From positions 4,960,001 through 5,024,000 of the forward strand of contig NC_079241.1 of NCBI RefSeq assembly GCF_028009165.1: 64,000 nucleotides of DNA. The letters are read 5' to 3'. The translations under genes and the position numbers were made by a program. This DNA is from Akanthomyces muscarius. Taxonomy: Eukaryota; Ascomycota; Sordariomycetes; Hypocreales; Cordycipitaceae. Under the pieces are notes generated by a model, which saw only the letters and a list, made by a program, of their open reading frames with translations, ran no database searches and was not told the origin of the DNA. Below are positions 40,010-50,034 of this stretch, piece by piece; the stretch's first letter is position 1, and the number at the start of each line of letters is the position of its first letter.

Positions 40010-43000
40010 CTAAACAAATCCACGAATTCCTCGCAATGTGGATCTCTTCTCCTTCTTGGGCTTGCTCGATGAGATGCCACCTTCGTCTTTGCCCTTGTCT
40101 CCGCCATCCCGTCTTAGTCGACTGTGTAAACCTGCTGATGGGACGGTTAGCCTTGCTCAATATAGGTAGAAAAACCCCACGACTTACCGAAATGCCTCTG
40201 GTCAGGACTTCGGGATGGCCCTGCCGCCTCCTCACGGCCTTTACCCTTGGGACTCGGTATCGCAGTCAGAGCTGCCCCGATTTTGGGGTCCAAAGGCGGC
40301 GTCACTTGATATGGATTCACATCTGCGTCGGATGGACCGTGTGTCGCGGCTCTCATCATGACAGGGCTTGCCGATGTTGACAGATAGTCGCTGCCGTCGC
40401 GATCCCCTCCTCCAGATGTATTGATAGGAGCCGGTGCCGACGAGCTCATGTCCAGCAGCGACGATTGCAGTTTTGTATATTTGCGCTGCAACAGATCAAA
40501 CTGCTTTTGCATTTCTGCCTGCTTCGCTCGGCTGCCAGCCAACGATGATTCGATTGCGAGGTCAGAGTTGGCCCCCGGCCGTGATCGCTCCTCTTGTCTC
40601 GCTGACAGCTGTTCTTGCAAAGCAGCCAGCTGGCTTTGGAAGAGTCTCTTGATTCGCTGAACTTCAGCTTCTTGAGCTGTCAGCTTCATCTGCAGCTCTT
40701 CCAATTTATTCTGGGTCTCGGCTGATCTGTTCATAGCTTCCTGCCTCTCCAGGTCCTTGGCCTGAAAATCTCGCTCTGTTACAGTCAGTCGATTGACCTC
40801 CTCACGAAGGCGCTCCATCTCGACGTCGTGGATCTCAATCGACTGCACATTCTGCTTCCAGTTGAGCTCCTTGACCTCGGCATCGCACAGAAGCATTCGC
40901 AGCTTGTTGGCTTCTTCTTTGGATGCTGCAAGCTCCTTTTCCCGCTCCTCCAACTCTGCGGCCGTCTTCTTGGATTCTTCTCGCATGTTCTTCAACTTGT
41001 TGTAAAAGTCAGTCTCCCACTTCTTAGCCATGGTGCGACTCTTTTCCGACTCCTTCCGCACTTGCATCTCGGCCTTCTTGGCCTCCTCGTATCGGTTCTT
41101 GAGCTGGCGGTTCGTCATGAGTAGATTTTGTGTCTCCGCTTCTGTGGCAGCTTCCACAACACGACGGCGTCGTAGGTCTCCAATGTGCGTCATGTGCTGT
41201 TGTTTCAAGTAACGCTCGAAGCTCAAATCATTTTCTAAAAGCAACACGCGACGTTGGAGTTGAACCACTTGAGTATGGGCATCAATGTTTGGCAACGGGA
41301 TGGCACCAGATGTGGGCGGTAGAGGAGGCGGCGGCATGGAATCTTTCAGCGATCTGTCGGCATTCGAATCAGGGTGACTCAGAGCCAGTGAAGCAGCACT
41401 ATCGTTGGCGAGGGACTGATGGAGCCCGGATTTGATTGTCTTGTTCGACTTGATCATATCTTGTAGCTGCGTGTGGGATGGTGACTGTATCAGTTGAGTA
41501 GGGCTATCCGCGTGTCTGGTTCTGTGGTCACCTGCCTCTCTGTTCGAGGGTTGGCTGGACTGGGAACCCCTGCGCAGCATCATGGACGGCGTTCGGTCGC
41601 TTGACACGGAATCGGCGCAAGAGAACTGAGCTTTACGCCAATTGTCCACCTTGCTGCTGCTCAGAAGCGACGGGTCAGATGTCACACGTTGAGGCTCTTC
41701 GCAAACATCCGGCGAGGTAATAGGATCAATTGACTGAACAGGCGGCAGGGGACCGTCGGAGAAGGGATCAGCCTCGGTAGTCGTGCGTAGTCCCATACAC
41801 CCAGCGACGACTTCGGCGGCTTCACATTTCATCCATCTCGTGAAATCCGTCTTTTCGGATTCAATGGTCAACGTATAAAAGTTGGGATGAAGCACATGGA
41901 CGCTGCAGAACTGCTCAGAGTGATACCTAATCTCTGTAGGCTGTACTTCGATGCTGCTAGAGTCTGAAGTTTCGGCGTGACGGAGATGGCGTTGTGGTTT
42001 CCGAATGTAATCCATGAAGTTGATGGGGTAAAGTCCATATAGTACGGAAAAATACTGCCCGAGATGACCTATGTTCAAGTCCTCAGAGTCGGGCTCATAC
42101 TCGCACGGGGGCCAGCTTGCTGTGTGGGCAGGATCCAGAGAGGCCATCTCAATAGAGCCGGAGCGTTCTTGTTCCCAAAATAACAACCGAGCATATATGT
42201 TAAATAGCGTCGGCAAATGGGGTACCAGGTCGCTCGGCATGTGTGGAAGCAGCATAATGAGAGCAGTCAACGCTGCAGACACCACTGTAGTGGATGTATC
42301 AAGCTGCAAGCACAGCAGCAGACTAGTCCATAGTTGTGTCTCGAGAATTTGGTACAAATGAGGTGGCTGTCCCTGAATAAAAGCGCAGAAGAATCTTAGG
42401 AGCGGCTTGCGATGTTCCTTCTTTACAAAGATTTTGTTGAGCGACGCAAAGAACTCCTAAGCAAAGTTAGTGAAAAGTTGGCTGTGGGGGAGGCAGCGGA
42501 CGAACTTTTGGTTTTCTTCTACCAAATTGACCTAATGCTTCTCTGAGAAGCTGCTCATTGTGCTCCAAAGATTTATTCCCCTCGATATGGGCAGGATAGA
42601 AGTTGTCTATCCAAATCGTGAGGAGTCGGTCTATGATAGGATTGGGTATCAAGTCTCCCTCGAAAGAATCCTGCAGCTTCTCGGCCAATAGCGCCGTGTT
42701 CATCATGGCAGCAATTGTCTCCTTGACAACGGCCTTGTCCAAGGGTGTATTGTCGAGTATGTGCTGGCAGGCATCAAACCAGAAGAGCACCTTTTCCGGG
42801 CTTTGCAAGGCCGTCTGGATGCGCCGCAGGACAGCCATCCAAGATCCAGTGGCGGATACATTTCCTCGGACGTATTTTTCAAAGATCGCGACAAGCTCTT
42901 CCTGGAGTCGATCGGCAACGGCGTCGTCGTAGATTTCGTGCTTGTCGAGGTAAGCGTCGATGGCAGCCTTGACGTCGTCCGGCAGCGGTAATGCAGGCTC

Positions 43001-43152
43001 TGCTAGGTAGGCTGTGATGACCTTGCACAAGTCCTTGACCGAGCTATTCGAGTGGGACCGATCAGCGAGCTGCAATGATGGTGCAGGAGAGGAAGTGAGG
43101 AGAAGGGGGGCGGGGACGGTGAGACGGTGATGCCATACCTTGAGGAGGCCAT
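40010..43152 (-). CDS. tsc1: Tsc1/hamartin homologue
   Basis: Scaffold of the TSC complex, which with Tsc2 acts as GAP for Rheb and restrains TORC1. Exons in transcription order are 43152-43139 (14 nt), 43043-42506, 42456-40188 and 40131-40010, giving 980 residues. The N-terminal helical hamartin domain (about 1-300) includes SSVKDLCKVITAYL, LLTIWIDNFYPAH, and LYGLYPINFMDYIRKP. The middle (310-600) is low complexity, followed by a long coiled coil (about 600-860, heptad-rich with many Glu, Lys, Gln) and a basic C-terminal end, SKPKKEKRSTLRGIRGFV. The tiny first exon is supported because AG|C joins to give MASSSSVKDLCK, while the nearer AG acceptor leads to a stop. The last intron (40132-40187) restores the conserved tail. 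The Tsc2 partner is not in the window. Confidence 0.88.
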
Positions 43153-44209
43153 CGCGGCGAGCTGCAGATTTTTTCCTGCGTTGCTTGCTGCGGGCTCAGA
43201 CGAGCCCGAGCTTAAAGTAACCGTGTTGCCTGATAGCTGAAGAGGAAATATGCTCGAAAATGGATATGTTCCGTGATGTGACGGCAGGTAACACGAGCTT
43301 CAGACAGGCAACGTTTTAACGGGCAAAGCAGCGTGGTCCGATTAGTGACGAGTGTCATGTCAAGAGTCCCACCCAATGCCCCTCCCCAGAGCTATGGAGC
43401 CAAGGAGCAGCATCCGGCTGGCGTTAGTCACGGCGGCGCGATCGCTGGCCAGCAGTCCCACTGTACCTAATCCCCGCATTTTATGGCGCATGACCCCACG
43501 GCATGGGCAGGTATTGCTGTAGGTAGGTACTAGGTAGCGGTTGAGTGCCGAACAAAAGGTGTATAGGTAGGTAATGGCAGTAGACTGTTGAAAACGAACT
43601 GGCCGAGAAATAGTCGAGGAAGACAGGATTGACCAGAAAAGCCGCCAAGATCGGCAAAAGACACCTCCTTGATGAATTACACGTCGCAACACTTGGGGAA
43701 TCGCCCTCGCGCTATTGCCCCTCCTAGCCTAGTACCCGGCTGGGTTGGGGTGGCTTTGTACTCCCACGCAACCAGACGAATGCAGCGCAGCGTGTATTGC
43801 TGGCATTGGCCGGGCCACCATCCTGGCTTCCTAGTTTCTGGCCCAGCTGTCCAAACGCGGGGTAATTGATTCAACATGCGCGGCTGGGCCTGGGGCCCTT
43901 GCAATTGAGCCCTGAGGCACCCCAAGGGAGGTCACTCTCTGGCTTTCAACTGGCGTGCCTCTTATATCATCCCCCTCCTCCTGACCCCCTCACTTTTCTT
44001 CTCCTTCTTCTTCATCATCATCTGTCCATCAAAAATCATTCGATTCTTCATCAACTTTCCAACTGTACCCTCCTCCATACACTGTTCCTTCCTCTCTAAT
44101 CATCCTCTTCCATCTCTCACCGTTTATTCCACCCAATTGACTCGCGTGACCGCACCACACTACACCATTTCCCCCTCACATTACAACCACCCCATACAAT
44201 ACCGTCAAA
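43153..44209. promoter_or_regulatory. Divergent promoter region, tsc1 and DJ-1-like gene
   Basis: The 1057 bp include TAGG-type elements at 43518-43536 and 43563-43573 and a strongly pyrimidine-rich tract (about 43965-44130) just before the DJ-1-like start, typical of fungal core promoters and leaders. No gene is supported. Confidence 0.45.
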
Positions 44210-45221
44210 ATGAGTGTGAACAAGAATTCTGCAGTGGCTGATGAGCCCATTGATGTGCTCATCGCCCTGCACCCCAAGTTTGACATCCTCGACCTCACCG
44301 GTCCCATGAAGGTTTTTACCACCGCCGCCCACGACTTCAACGACGAGAGTAAGTACCTCGCAGCCGGGTGCTCAGTGCTGTTTGTAGTCGCTCGCTAACC
44401 CCGCGCCCTCGCCACAGGCAGCAAGGCCTTTGAGGTCACCATTGTCGGAGATGAGCCCAAGGTTCTCTCTGAGCAGGGCGCCATCATCGGTTCTCAGATT
44501 ACCTTCAAGGAGGCTCATGAGCGCCTCGAGGACTTTGACGTTCTCGTCATCCTCGGAGGCAATTCGGAGGCCATCCTCAAGGCCGAAGCCCAACCCCTCG
44601 GTCTCATCAACGACTTTGCCGAGCTCCAGAAGCGCGACCCCGGCAGGGAGCGAACTGTCCTATCTATCTCTGGCGGCTCACTCTTCCTTGCCCGCGAGGG
44701 CATCCTCTCTGGCCTTTCTGCCACCTGCCACCCCGACTTCATGACCAAGTTTGAGAACGAGTGCAGCGATGCCGCTACTCGCAACCTTCAGGAACGCACT
44801 GATGTTCTCGAGGACGCCCGCTATGTTGTCAACAACCTCCGCTTCGACCTCGGCGATGAGGACGAGAACCCATACATTCGTCGCAAGTCCGATGCTGGAC
44901 GCCGACCCTCCCAGACTGCTCGGTGAGCCCCACCCCTCGCAAATACGACGCTGCAATAAATATACGCTCATACTGACAATCTCCTGCAGCAAGGGTAGCA
45001 TGTCCTTCAAAGAAACGAGCCGTCGTGAGTCGATTGCCCGTCGCGCTGCCATGCGCCTCGGAGGTCTCCGTGTCGTCACGGCTGGAGGCAACAGCGCTGG
45101 CATTGATGCGGCTTTGTATCTTGTCAGCGCTCTGGTTGATGACGGGTGTGCGGCGGAAGTCTCCAGGATCATGCAGTGGAACTGGAGCAAGGGCGTGGTT
45201 GTCGACGGTCTCGATGTCTAA
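44210..45221 (+). CDS. DJ-1/PfpI family protein lacking the usual nucleophilic cysteine
   Basis: Exons are 44210-44348, 44418-44922 and 44990-45221, giving 291 residues. The class I glutamine-amidotransferase-like fold is indicated by DVLIALHPKFDILDLTGPMKVF near the N-terminus, DFDVLVILGG in the middle, and RVVTAGGNSAGIDAALYLV near the end, which matches the TSAGxSAGID motif of this family. At the nucleophile elbow, where active members have Cys (SxCTGA), this protein reads LSISGGSLFLA, with Ser131 in the Cys position. A charged insert (about residues 180-225, RRKSDAGRRPSQTAR) precedes the last block and is not typical. Either the protein is non-catalytic or it uses a Ser; both are inference. 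No pathway context is visible from the neighbours. Confidence 0.82.
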
Positions 45222-46164
45222 ATCTTCTGTATAGTTCGTTGTATTATACCCTGTTGGGACTATACACCCCTTCTTGGGCTTGAGACCTGTTGACCATACC
45301 GCCAGTGGTAAATTGAGTGCCACGTCTGGTGTGAGTCGTATTGCCATATACTAGGTTTTTTGGCAATACTATCTAGTGTGCTTCTTACTAGTTAGCTGAG
45401 AGCAATATATGTATCATCAAAGCAATGCTGCCTCGTGCCCCTCGCGAATTGTCTGATGCATGCGTTCAAGGCCCCACTACATGGGCTGCGGAGTCGTGTG
45501 CTATCCAATGTGCATCGTTGCGCCAACCTATGCGGTTGGATTGGAGGTAATTCGTTGGTACCACGTCAAGTATTGTCCTTCATTGAATCGGAGCAGTAGC
45601 TTACGACTTCTTCTTGGTTCATTCACACACACACTGAATCCATCACCTTGACTACTGAGCATTCAGAGACGTCCCTGTGCCGAACTCGATCGCCCACTTT
45701 TGGAGTGGGGCGAGCTCTACAGCGGTCCATGCCTGGGGTCCCAGTAAACTCATCCCATCAGTATTAACGCCCCCAAGCTTTACCCAATCACGTCGCGATT
45801 AGCTGGTAAAAGCTTGTCGGCCAGCGCAAAGCCATCGCCTTTGTCCTCGAGTAGTGAACGCGCTCGCTTCTTCTTTTTTTCTTTCCTGTTACAAATCGCT
45901 GAACAGACACTGCGTTGAGCTGCGTCACCTTCATTTCGATTGCTGAAGTACTACGGTTCATTTCCATCGCTTCATCTGCTCCGTGCAAACGGCGCCACGA
46001 GACCTTGGAACAAGGGAATAGAGCTCTTCTGCGCCGTCCGCCCACGCTTTTCTCGCGACAGCAGTTATCGCAATACTGAATTCTGCGAAACGTCCGTTTT
46101 TTTGCACCCCGGTGTGCCCCTACTTTTCAAAATCCAAGACGCCTTCAACACAGCCCTGCACATC
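45222..46164. other. Intergenic region and leader of the Acinus-like gene
   Basis: The 943 bp contain no supported gene. An in-frame ATG at 45940 lies 75 codons upstream of the chosen start of the next gene without an intervening stop; the translated stretch is not conserved-looking and is treated as leader. Confidence 0.4.
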
Positions 46165-48006
46165 ATGGCTGACTGGGCCAAGCTCAAAGTCGTCGACCTC
46201 AAGGCGGAGCTGAAACGACGCGATCTCCCGCAGCACGGCCTCAAGGCAGAGCTTGTCACACGACTCAACGAAGCGGACTCTGATGCGACGCCGGCTGCGG
46301 CCGATACACCGGCAAAAGTGGACGAAGCTGAGCCAGCGCTGCCAGCTGAAGAAGATGCCGCCCCCGAGGCAGTGGTGCCAGCGGCACCCGAGAGCGTGCC
46401 AGAGACGACTACAGAACCATTGGAATCGAAAGAAATAGATATTTCGATAGAAACAACTGGGGGGCCTATCGATACGACTGCGGAAACACAATCCGTAGCC
46501 GCGGAACAGCAACCGTTACCAACTATCGACGCGCCAAACGGCGAACCACAAAAGCGCAAACGCTCTGCAACTCCATCACCCAGCGCAGAGGAAACAGCAG
46601 CCAAACGAGCACGAGCCCTGTCGGAACAAGAGATGGAACAAGAACATGCCATATCCGTACTAGGTAACGAGGTGGTGGTGCCAGCTGACGAACCGGCCCC
46701 CATGGATGTTGAGCAAACGCCGCCGCCCGCTACTCCTCCATCAAACGCAGAAGCCGCCCGACCACTTCCAACGTCTTCTCCTCCTCTTCCTCCTCCTCCT
46801 CCCACTCACGTGCCCGAGACAATAGCGTCCGCCGCCAACGAGAACAACGAAATGGACATGGGCATGGACCACAGCGTGGCGCCGGCGCTGCACCCCGCCA
46901 CCACGGCGCTGTACATTAGCAATCTCATGCGCCCGCTCCGGCCTGCTGACGTCCAGGCGCACGTCTGCGAACTAGCCAGCGCCGTGCCAGGCCAGGCAGC
47001 AGCAGCCGACGACGACGGCGTCATTGTCCAGTTCCACCTGGACCAGATTCGTACGCACGCCTTTGTCGTGCTCGCGTCCGTCCAGGCCGCTGCGCGTGTA
47101 CGCTCGCAGCTGCACGACCGCGTATGGCCCGACGAGAGCAACCGCAAAACCCTCTGCGTCGACTTTGTGCCCCCGGAAAAGGTCAACGACTGGATCGCCA
47201 TGGAACAGGGCAGCGGCTCCTCTGGCGCAGGCCGGCCGGGACGCTCGACGGCGCGGTGGGAAGTCGTCTACGACAAGGGACCAGACGGCGTCGCCGTAGC
47301 CCGTCTGCAGCAAGCGGGCGGTCTGGCATCGCGTCCTGGTCCGCCGCCGCCGCCTGTTCCGTTCAGCCAGGCTGGCGCCGCCGCCACCGATCTCGTACCT
47401 CCCACCGGTCCCAGAGGCGACCGTGACCGTGACCGTGACCGTGACCGTGATCGTGGTCGCGATCGCGGCCGTGATGGTCCAGCGTCTCCGCGCGGCGGCA
47501 ACGGTCGTCGCGACGGCCACTCTCGACTGCAGCAGAACAACAACCTCCCGCAGCCCAGCGAGCTCGACTACGAGCTCCAGCGCACGCGCGCCCGGCCTTC
47601 CATAACCTTCCAGCTCGTGGCGCCGGCGCTCGCCACCCGCCGCGTCGACAACATGCACTCTTTTTACACAAAGGACGTGCGGCGCGTGCTCGGCCGCGAA
47701 ATCAACCGCTACTCGTTCGAGGAGGGCGACGGGTTCGTCGACCGCGGCAAGGAGGTTTTCGAGGGCATACGGCCGCCGCATCGGGAGCGCGGTGGCGGTG
47801 GTCGCGGAGGACGTGGCGGCGGTGGCGGCGGCGGCAAGTTTGGCGGCCGAGGAGGCGGCGGCGGCGGAGGCCGTGGACGTCGTGGCGGTGGCGGTGGTGG
47901 TGGTGGTGATCGGCCACAAAGCGATCGCTACCTCCCAGGACTTTCTTCTCGTGGAGGCGGTGGGCGAAGGTGGGATGATGACCGTGGCCGTGAGCGCCGG
48001 TATTAA
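46165..48006 (+). CDS. Acinus-like SAP/RRM/RGG protein
   Basis: Single exon, 613 residues from the ATG at 46165 (MADWAKLKVVDL). Acinus links the RNA-splicing-associated ASAP complex (with RNPS1 and SAP18) to chromatin and the exon junction. Seen directly: an N-terminal SAP domain (about 1-36, LKAELKRRDLPQHGLKAELV); a Pro/Ala/Glu-rich linker; an RRM-like domain (about 248-340) with LYISNLMRPLRPADVQ, a degenerate RNP1 (HAFVVLASV) and LCVDFVPPEKV, a pattern close to the Acinus RRM; a run of Asp-Arg dipeptides (47421-47455); a segment LDYELQRTRARPSITFQLV resembling the RNPS1/SAP18-binding motif; and a Gly/Arg-rich (RGG) tail from about residue 540. Orthology to Acinus is inferred from this order; a simpler SAP-RNA-binding protein is possible. 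Confidence 0.72.
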   Translation: MADWAKLKVVDLKAELKRRDLPQHGLKAELVTRLNEADSDATPAAADTPAKVDEAEPALPAEEDAAPEAVVPAAPESVPETTTEPLESKEIDISIETTGGPIDTTAETQSVAAEQQPLPTIDAPNGEPQKRKRSATPSPSAEETAAKRARALSEQEMEQEHAISVLGNEVVVPADEPAPMDVEQTPPPATPPSNAEAARPLPTSSPPLPPPPPTHVPETIASAANENNEMDMGMDHSVAPALHPATTALYISNLMRPLRPADVQAHVCELASAVPGQAAAADDDGVIVQFHLDQIRTHAFVVLASVQAAARVRSQLHDRVWPDESNRKTLCVDFVPPEKVNDWIAMEQGSGSSGAGRPGRSTARWEVVYDKGPDGVAVARLQQAGGLASRPGPPPPPVPFSQAGAAATDLVPPTGPRGDRDRDRDRDRDRGRDRGRDGPASPRGGNGRRDGHSRLQQNNNLPQPSELDYELQRTRARPSITFQLVAPALATRRVDNMHSFYTKDVRRVLGREINRYSFEEGDGFVDRGKEVFEGIRPPHRERGGGGRGGRGGGGGGGKFGGRGGGGGGGRGRRGGGGGGGGDRPQSDRYLPGLSSRGGGGRRWDDDRGRERRY

Positions 48007-48472
48007 GGCGCGAAAGACGGGCCTCTTTTTCTTTTTGGCTGTAAATCAATTCTGTGTTTTGCGTGTGTGCTTTTACAGGATCGGCAGAGGCGTTTTACGG
48101 TGTGAAACAAAGGGAAAGGACATGGTCAGCTATGGGGAAATCTAGGACTACGTTTTCTTTCATCTTTCAGAGATGGTCGAGTGATAGAGAGCAAGGCCTG
48201 AAGAGCACTATTCATGGGGCTCATTGGTAGAAATCTAGGACAATAGAGTTCTAAAAGAGGGGGTGTAGTCACCCAGAAAACATAAGTTTGACCTCACGAG
48301 TGTTTATGCTGCAATCTCTTGGTATTGAGGCTCTTGAGCAGCCTAGCCCGGATCTACCCAAATTGTATTGTATTTTCAAACTAGATCTCTTTTTTCAACA
48401 TTTCCTCTCTGTTCCTGCTCCTCTTGCCAGTCTTTTGCTCTGCGTTCCTTGCATTAGAATCTTTTCCAGCGC
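48007..48472. other. Convergent 3' region
   Basis: The 466 bp lie between the Acinus-like and arg-2 stops and contain the 3' UTRs only. Confidence 0.5.
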
Positions 48473-49977
48473 CTAAGCGGCGCTAGCCAGAGACTCGGGT
48501 GCAACACCGACGCGTTCGCGGCTCATGACGTCGAGAAGGAATTGGCTGGGGCGGTTATCTTTGTAGACGGCCTGGGCGCTCTTGGCTTGGCGGACGCTCT
48601 CGAGGTACTTGTCGAAGAGGTACGAGCTGTCCATGGGCCCACCCTTGGCCTCGGGATGGAACTGGGTCGAGAAGATGGGACGGGTCTTGTGAATCATGCC
48701 TGTATATCAAATTAGCCTCATGCATGCAATTTCACAAATACTGGAGTAAGCTTACCCTCGTTGCTACCATCGTTCAGGTTGACAAAATACTCCTTGAACT
48801 CGCTGGGCAGGGTGCTGGCATCAATGGCGTAGCCGTGATTCTGACTGGTGATGTGGCACTGGCCAGTAGTCAAGTCAAGGGCGGGGATGTTGTGGGCACG
48901 GTTGCCGTACTTGAGCTTAATCGTTTGAGCACCGACGGCAAGGGCAAGAAGCTGGTGGCCAAGGCAGATGCCCATGATGGGGATGGAAGAGGTCTCCATC
49001 AAGCGTCCAAGGCTGTAGACAGTTTCGTGGCAGTGAGTCGGGTCGCCGGGGCCGTTGGAGATGAAGACACCGTCGAAGTGCTGAGAGACCTTGTGGATCG
49101 GGTAGTTGTAAGGGAGGACGGTGACCGAGGCGCCGCGGCTAACAAGGCTGCGCATGATGTTCTCCTTGACACCACAATCGATGAGGGCAACGTGCAAATC
49201 AGCACCGGGCGACTCGACGACAAAGGGGGCCTTGGTGCTGACGTGCTTGACCAGGTTGATCTGGCCAGGGTCGTCGAAGCCTTCGTCCTCGTCGGCATCG
49301 TACTCGTCACCAATGGAAATTCTAGCGAGGGAGGAGCCCTGCTCTCGGAGGAAAGTGACGATTTCTCGGGTATCGACTCCAGAGATGGCGGGAATACCCT
49401 CGCGGGCGCACCACTGGCCCAGACTCTCAACGGCAGTCCAGTGGCTGTAGTTGAGGGCAACGTCGGAGACGACGACACCCGCGCACTGGATGTGGGGGGA
49501 CTCAAAGTACTTGAGAAGGTTGTACTGGTCACGCTGGTTCGAGGGGACTCCGTAGTTGCCAATCAAAGGCTGGGTGAAGACGAGAATCTGACCGCGGTAG
49601 GAGGGGTCGGTCATGGACTCGGGGTATCCGACGAGGGAAGTGGTGAAAACAGCCTCGCCAGAGATGTTAGCATTGGCGCCAAAGGCTTTTCCACGGAAGA
49701 TGGGACCCTCCTGTAGTTGGCAGAGTTAGCAAGGCGGCGCAACGGGGTAATTTGGAGAGAGGAAGATAAGACATACGCGGATGGTAAAGGTGGCAGGCAC
49801 GTGGTCGACCGGAGTGGTGGAAGTGGTGCCACGCTTGGGCATATTTCTGCCTTTGCTGCCAGTAGAGAGGAATTGGACTTGGACCGTCATGAACTTGCTG
49901 CGAGCCGGCATCGCCATTCGGGCGGCCGGCTTGGCAACATGGCTTGTCAGACGGGCAAACATTTTGGGCGAAAGCAT
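48473..49977 (-). CDS. arg-2: Arginine-specific carbamoyl-phosphate synthase, small (glutaminase) subunit
   Basis: Mitochondrial glutaminase subunit that feeds ammonia to the large CPSase subunit for arginine synthesis. Exons in transcription order are 49977-49777, 49710-48756 and 48699-48473, giving 460 residues. Seen directly: a mitochondrial presequence rich in Arg, Ala, Ser and lacking acids (about 1-45); the CPSase small-chain domain ([40 protein letters not shown]); and a class I glutamine amidotransferase domain with the triad Cys in [10 protein letters not shown] (about residue 312) and His/Glu in [11 protein letters not shown]. The start at 49977 was chosen; Met6 is alternative. Neurospora arg-2 is translationally repressed by an upstream arginine attenuator peptide; here only an 18-codon uORF abuts the start (see separate entry). 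Confidence 0.93.
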
Positions 49978-50034
49978 TTAGATTTGCTTGAAAGCCGGGT
50001 TCCAGATCTGTTTCGAAGGAGGGGTCTTGTTCAT
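49978..50034 (-). promoter_or_regulatory. 18-codon upstream ORF abutting the arg-2 start
   Basis: An ATG at 50034 opens 18 codons (MNKTPPSKQIWNPAFKQI) ending in TAA, which directly touches the arg-2 ATG at 49977 with no gap. It does not resemble the conserved core of the known arginine attenuator peptide. Whether it lies in the mature leader is unknown; a GTACGT...TATAG pair (about 50199 to 50091) suggests a leader intron further upstream. Confidence 0.45.

Noticed and set aside
43081..43140. Alternative tsc1 start at the ATG at 43136 without intron
   Set aside because: That frame meets a TGA after about 24 codons and is out of frame with the hamartin coding sequence.
45940..46164. In-frame N-terminal extension of the Acinus-like protein from ATG 45940
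   Set aside because: The added 75 residues are not domain-like, whereas the ATG at 46165 starts directly at the SAP domain.
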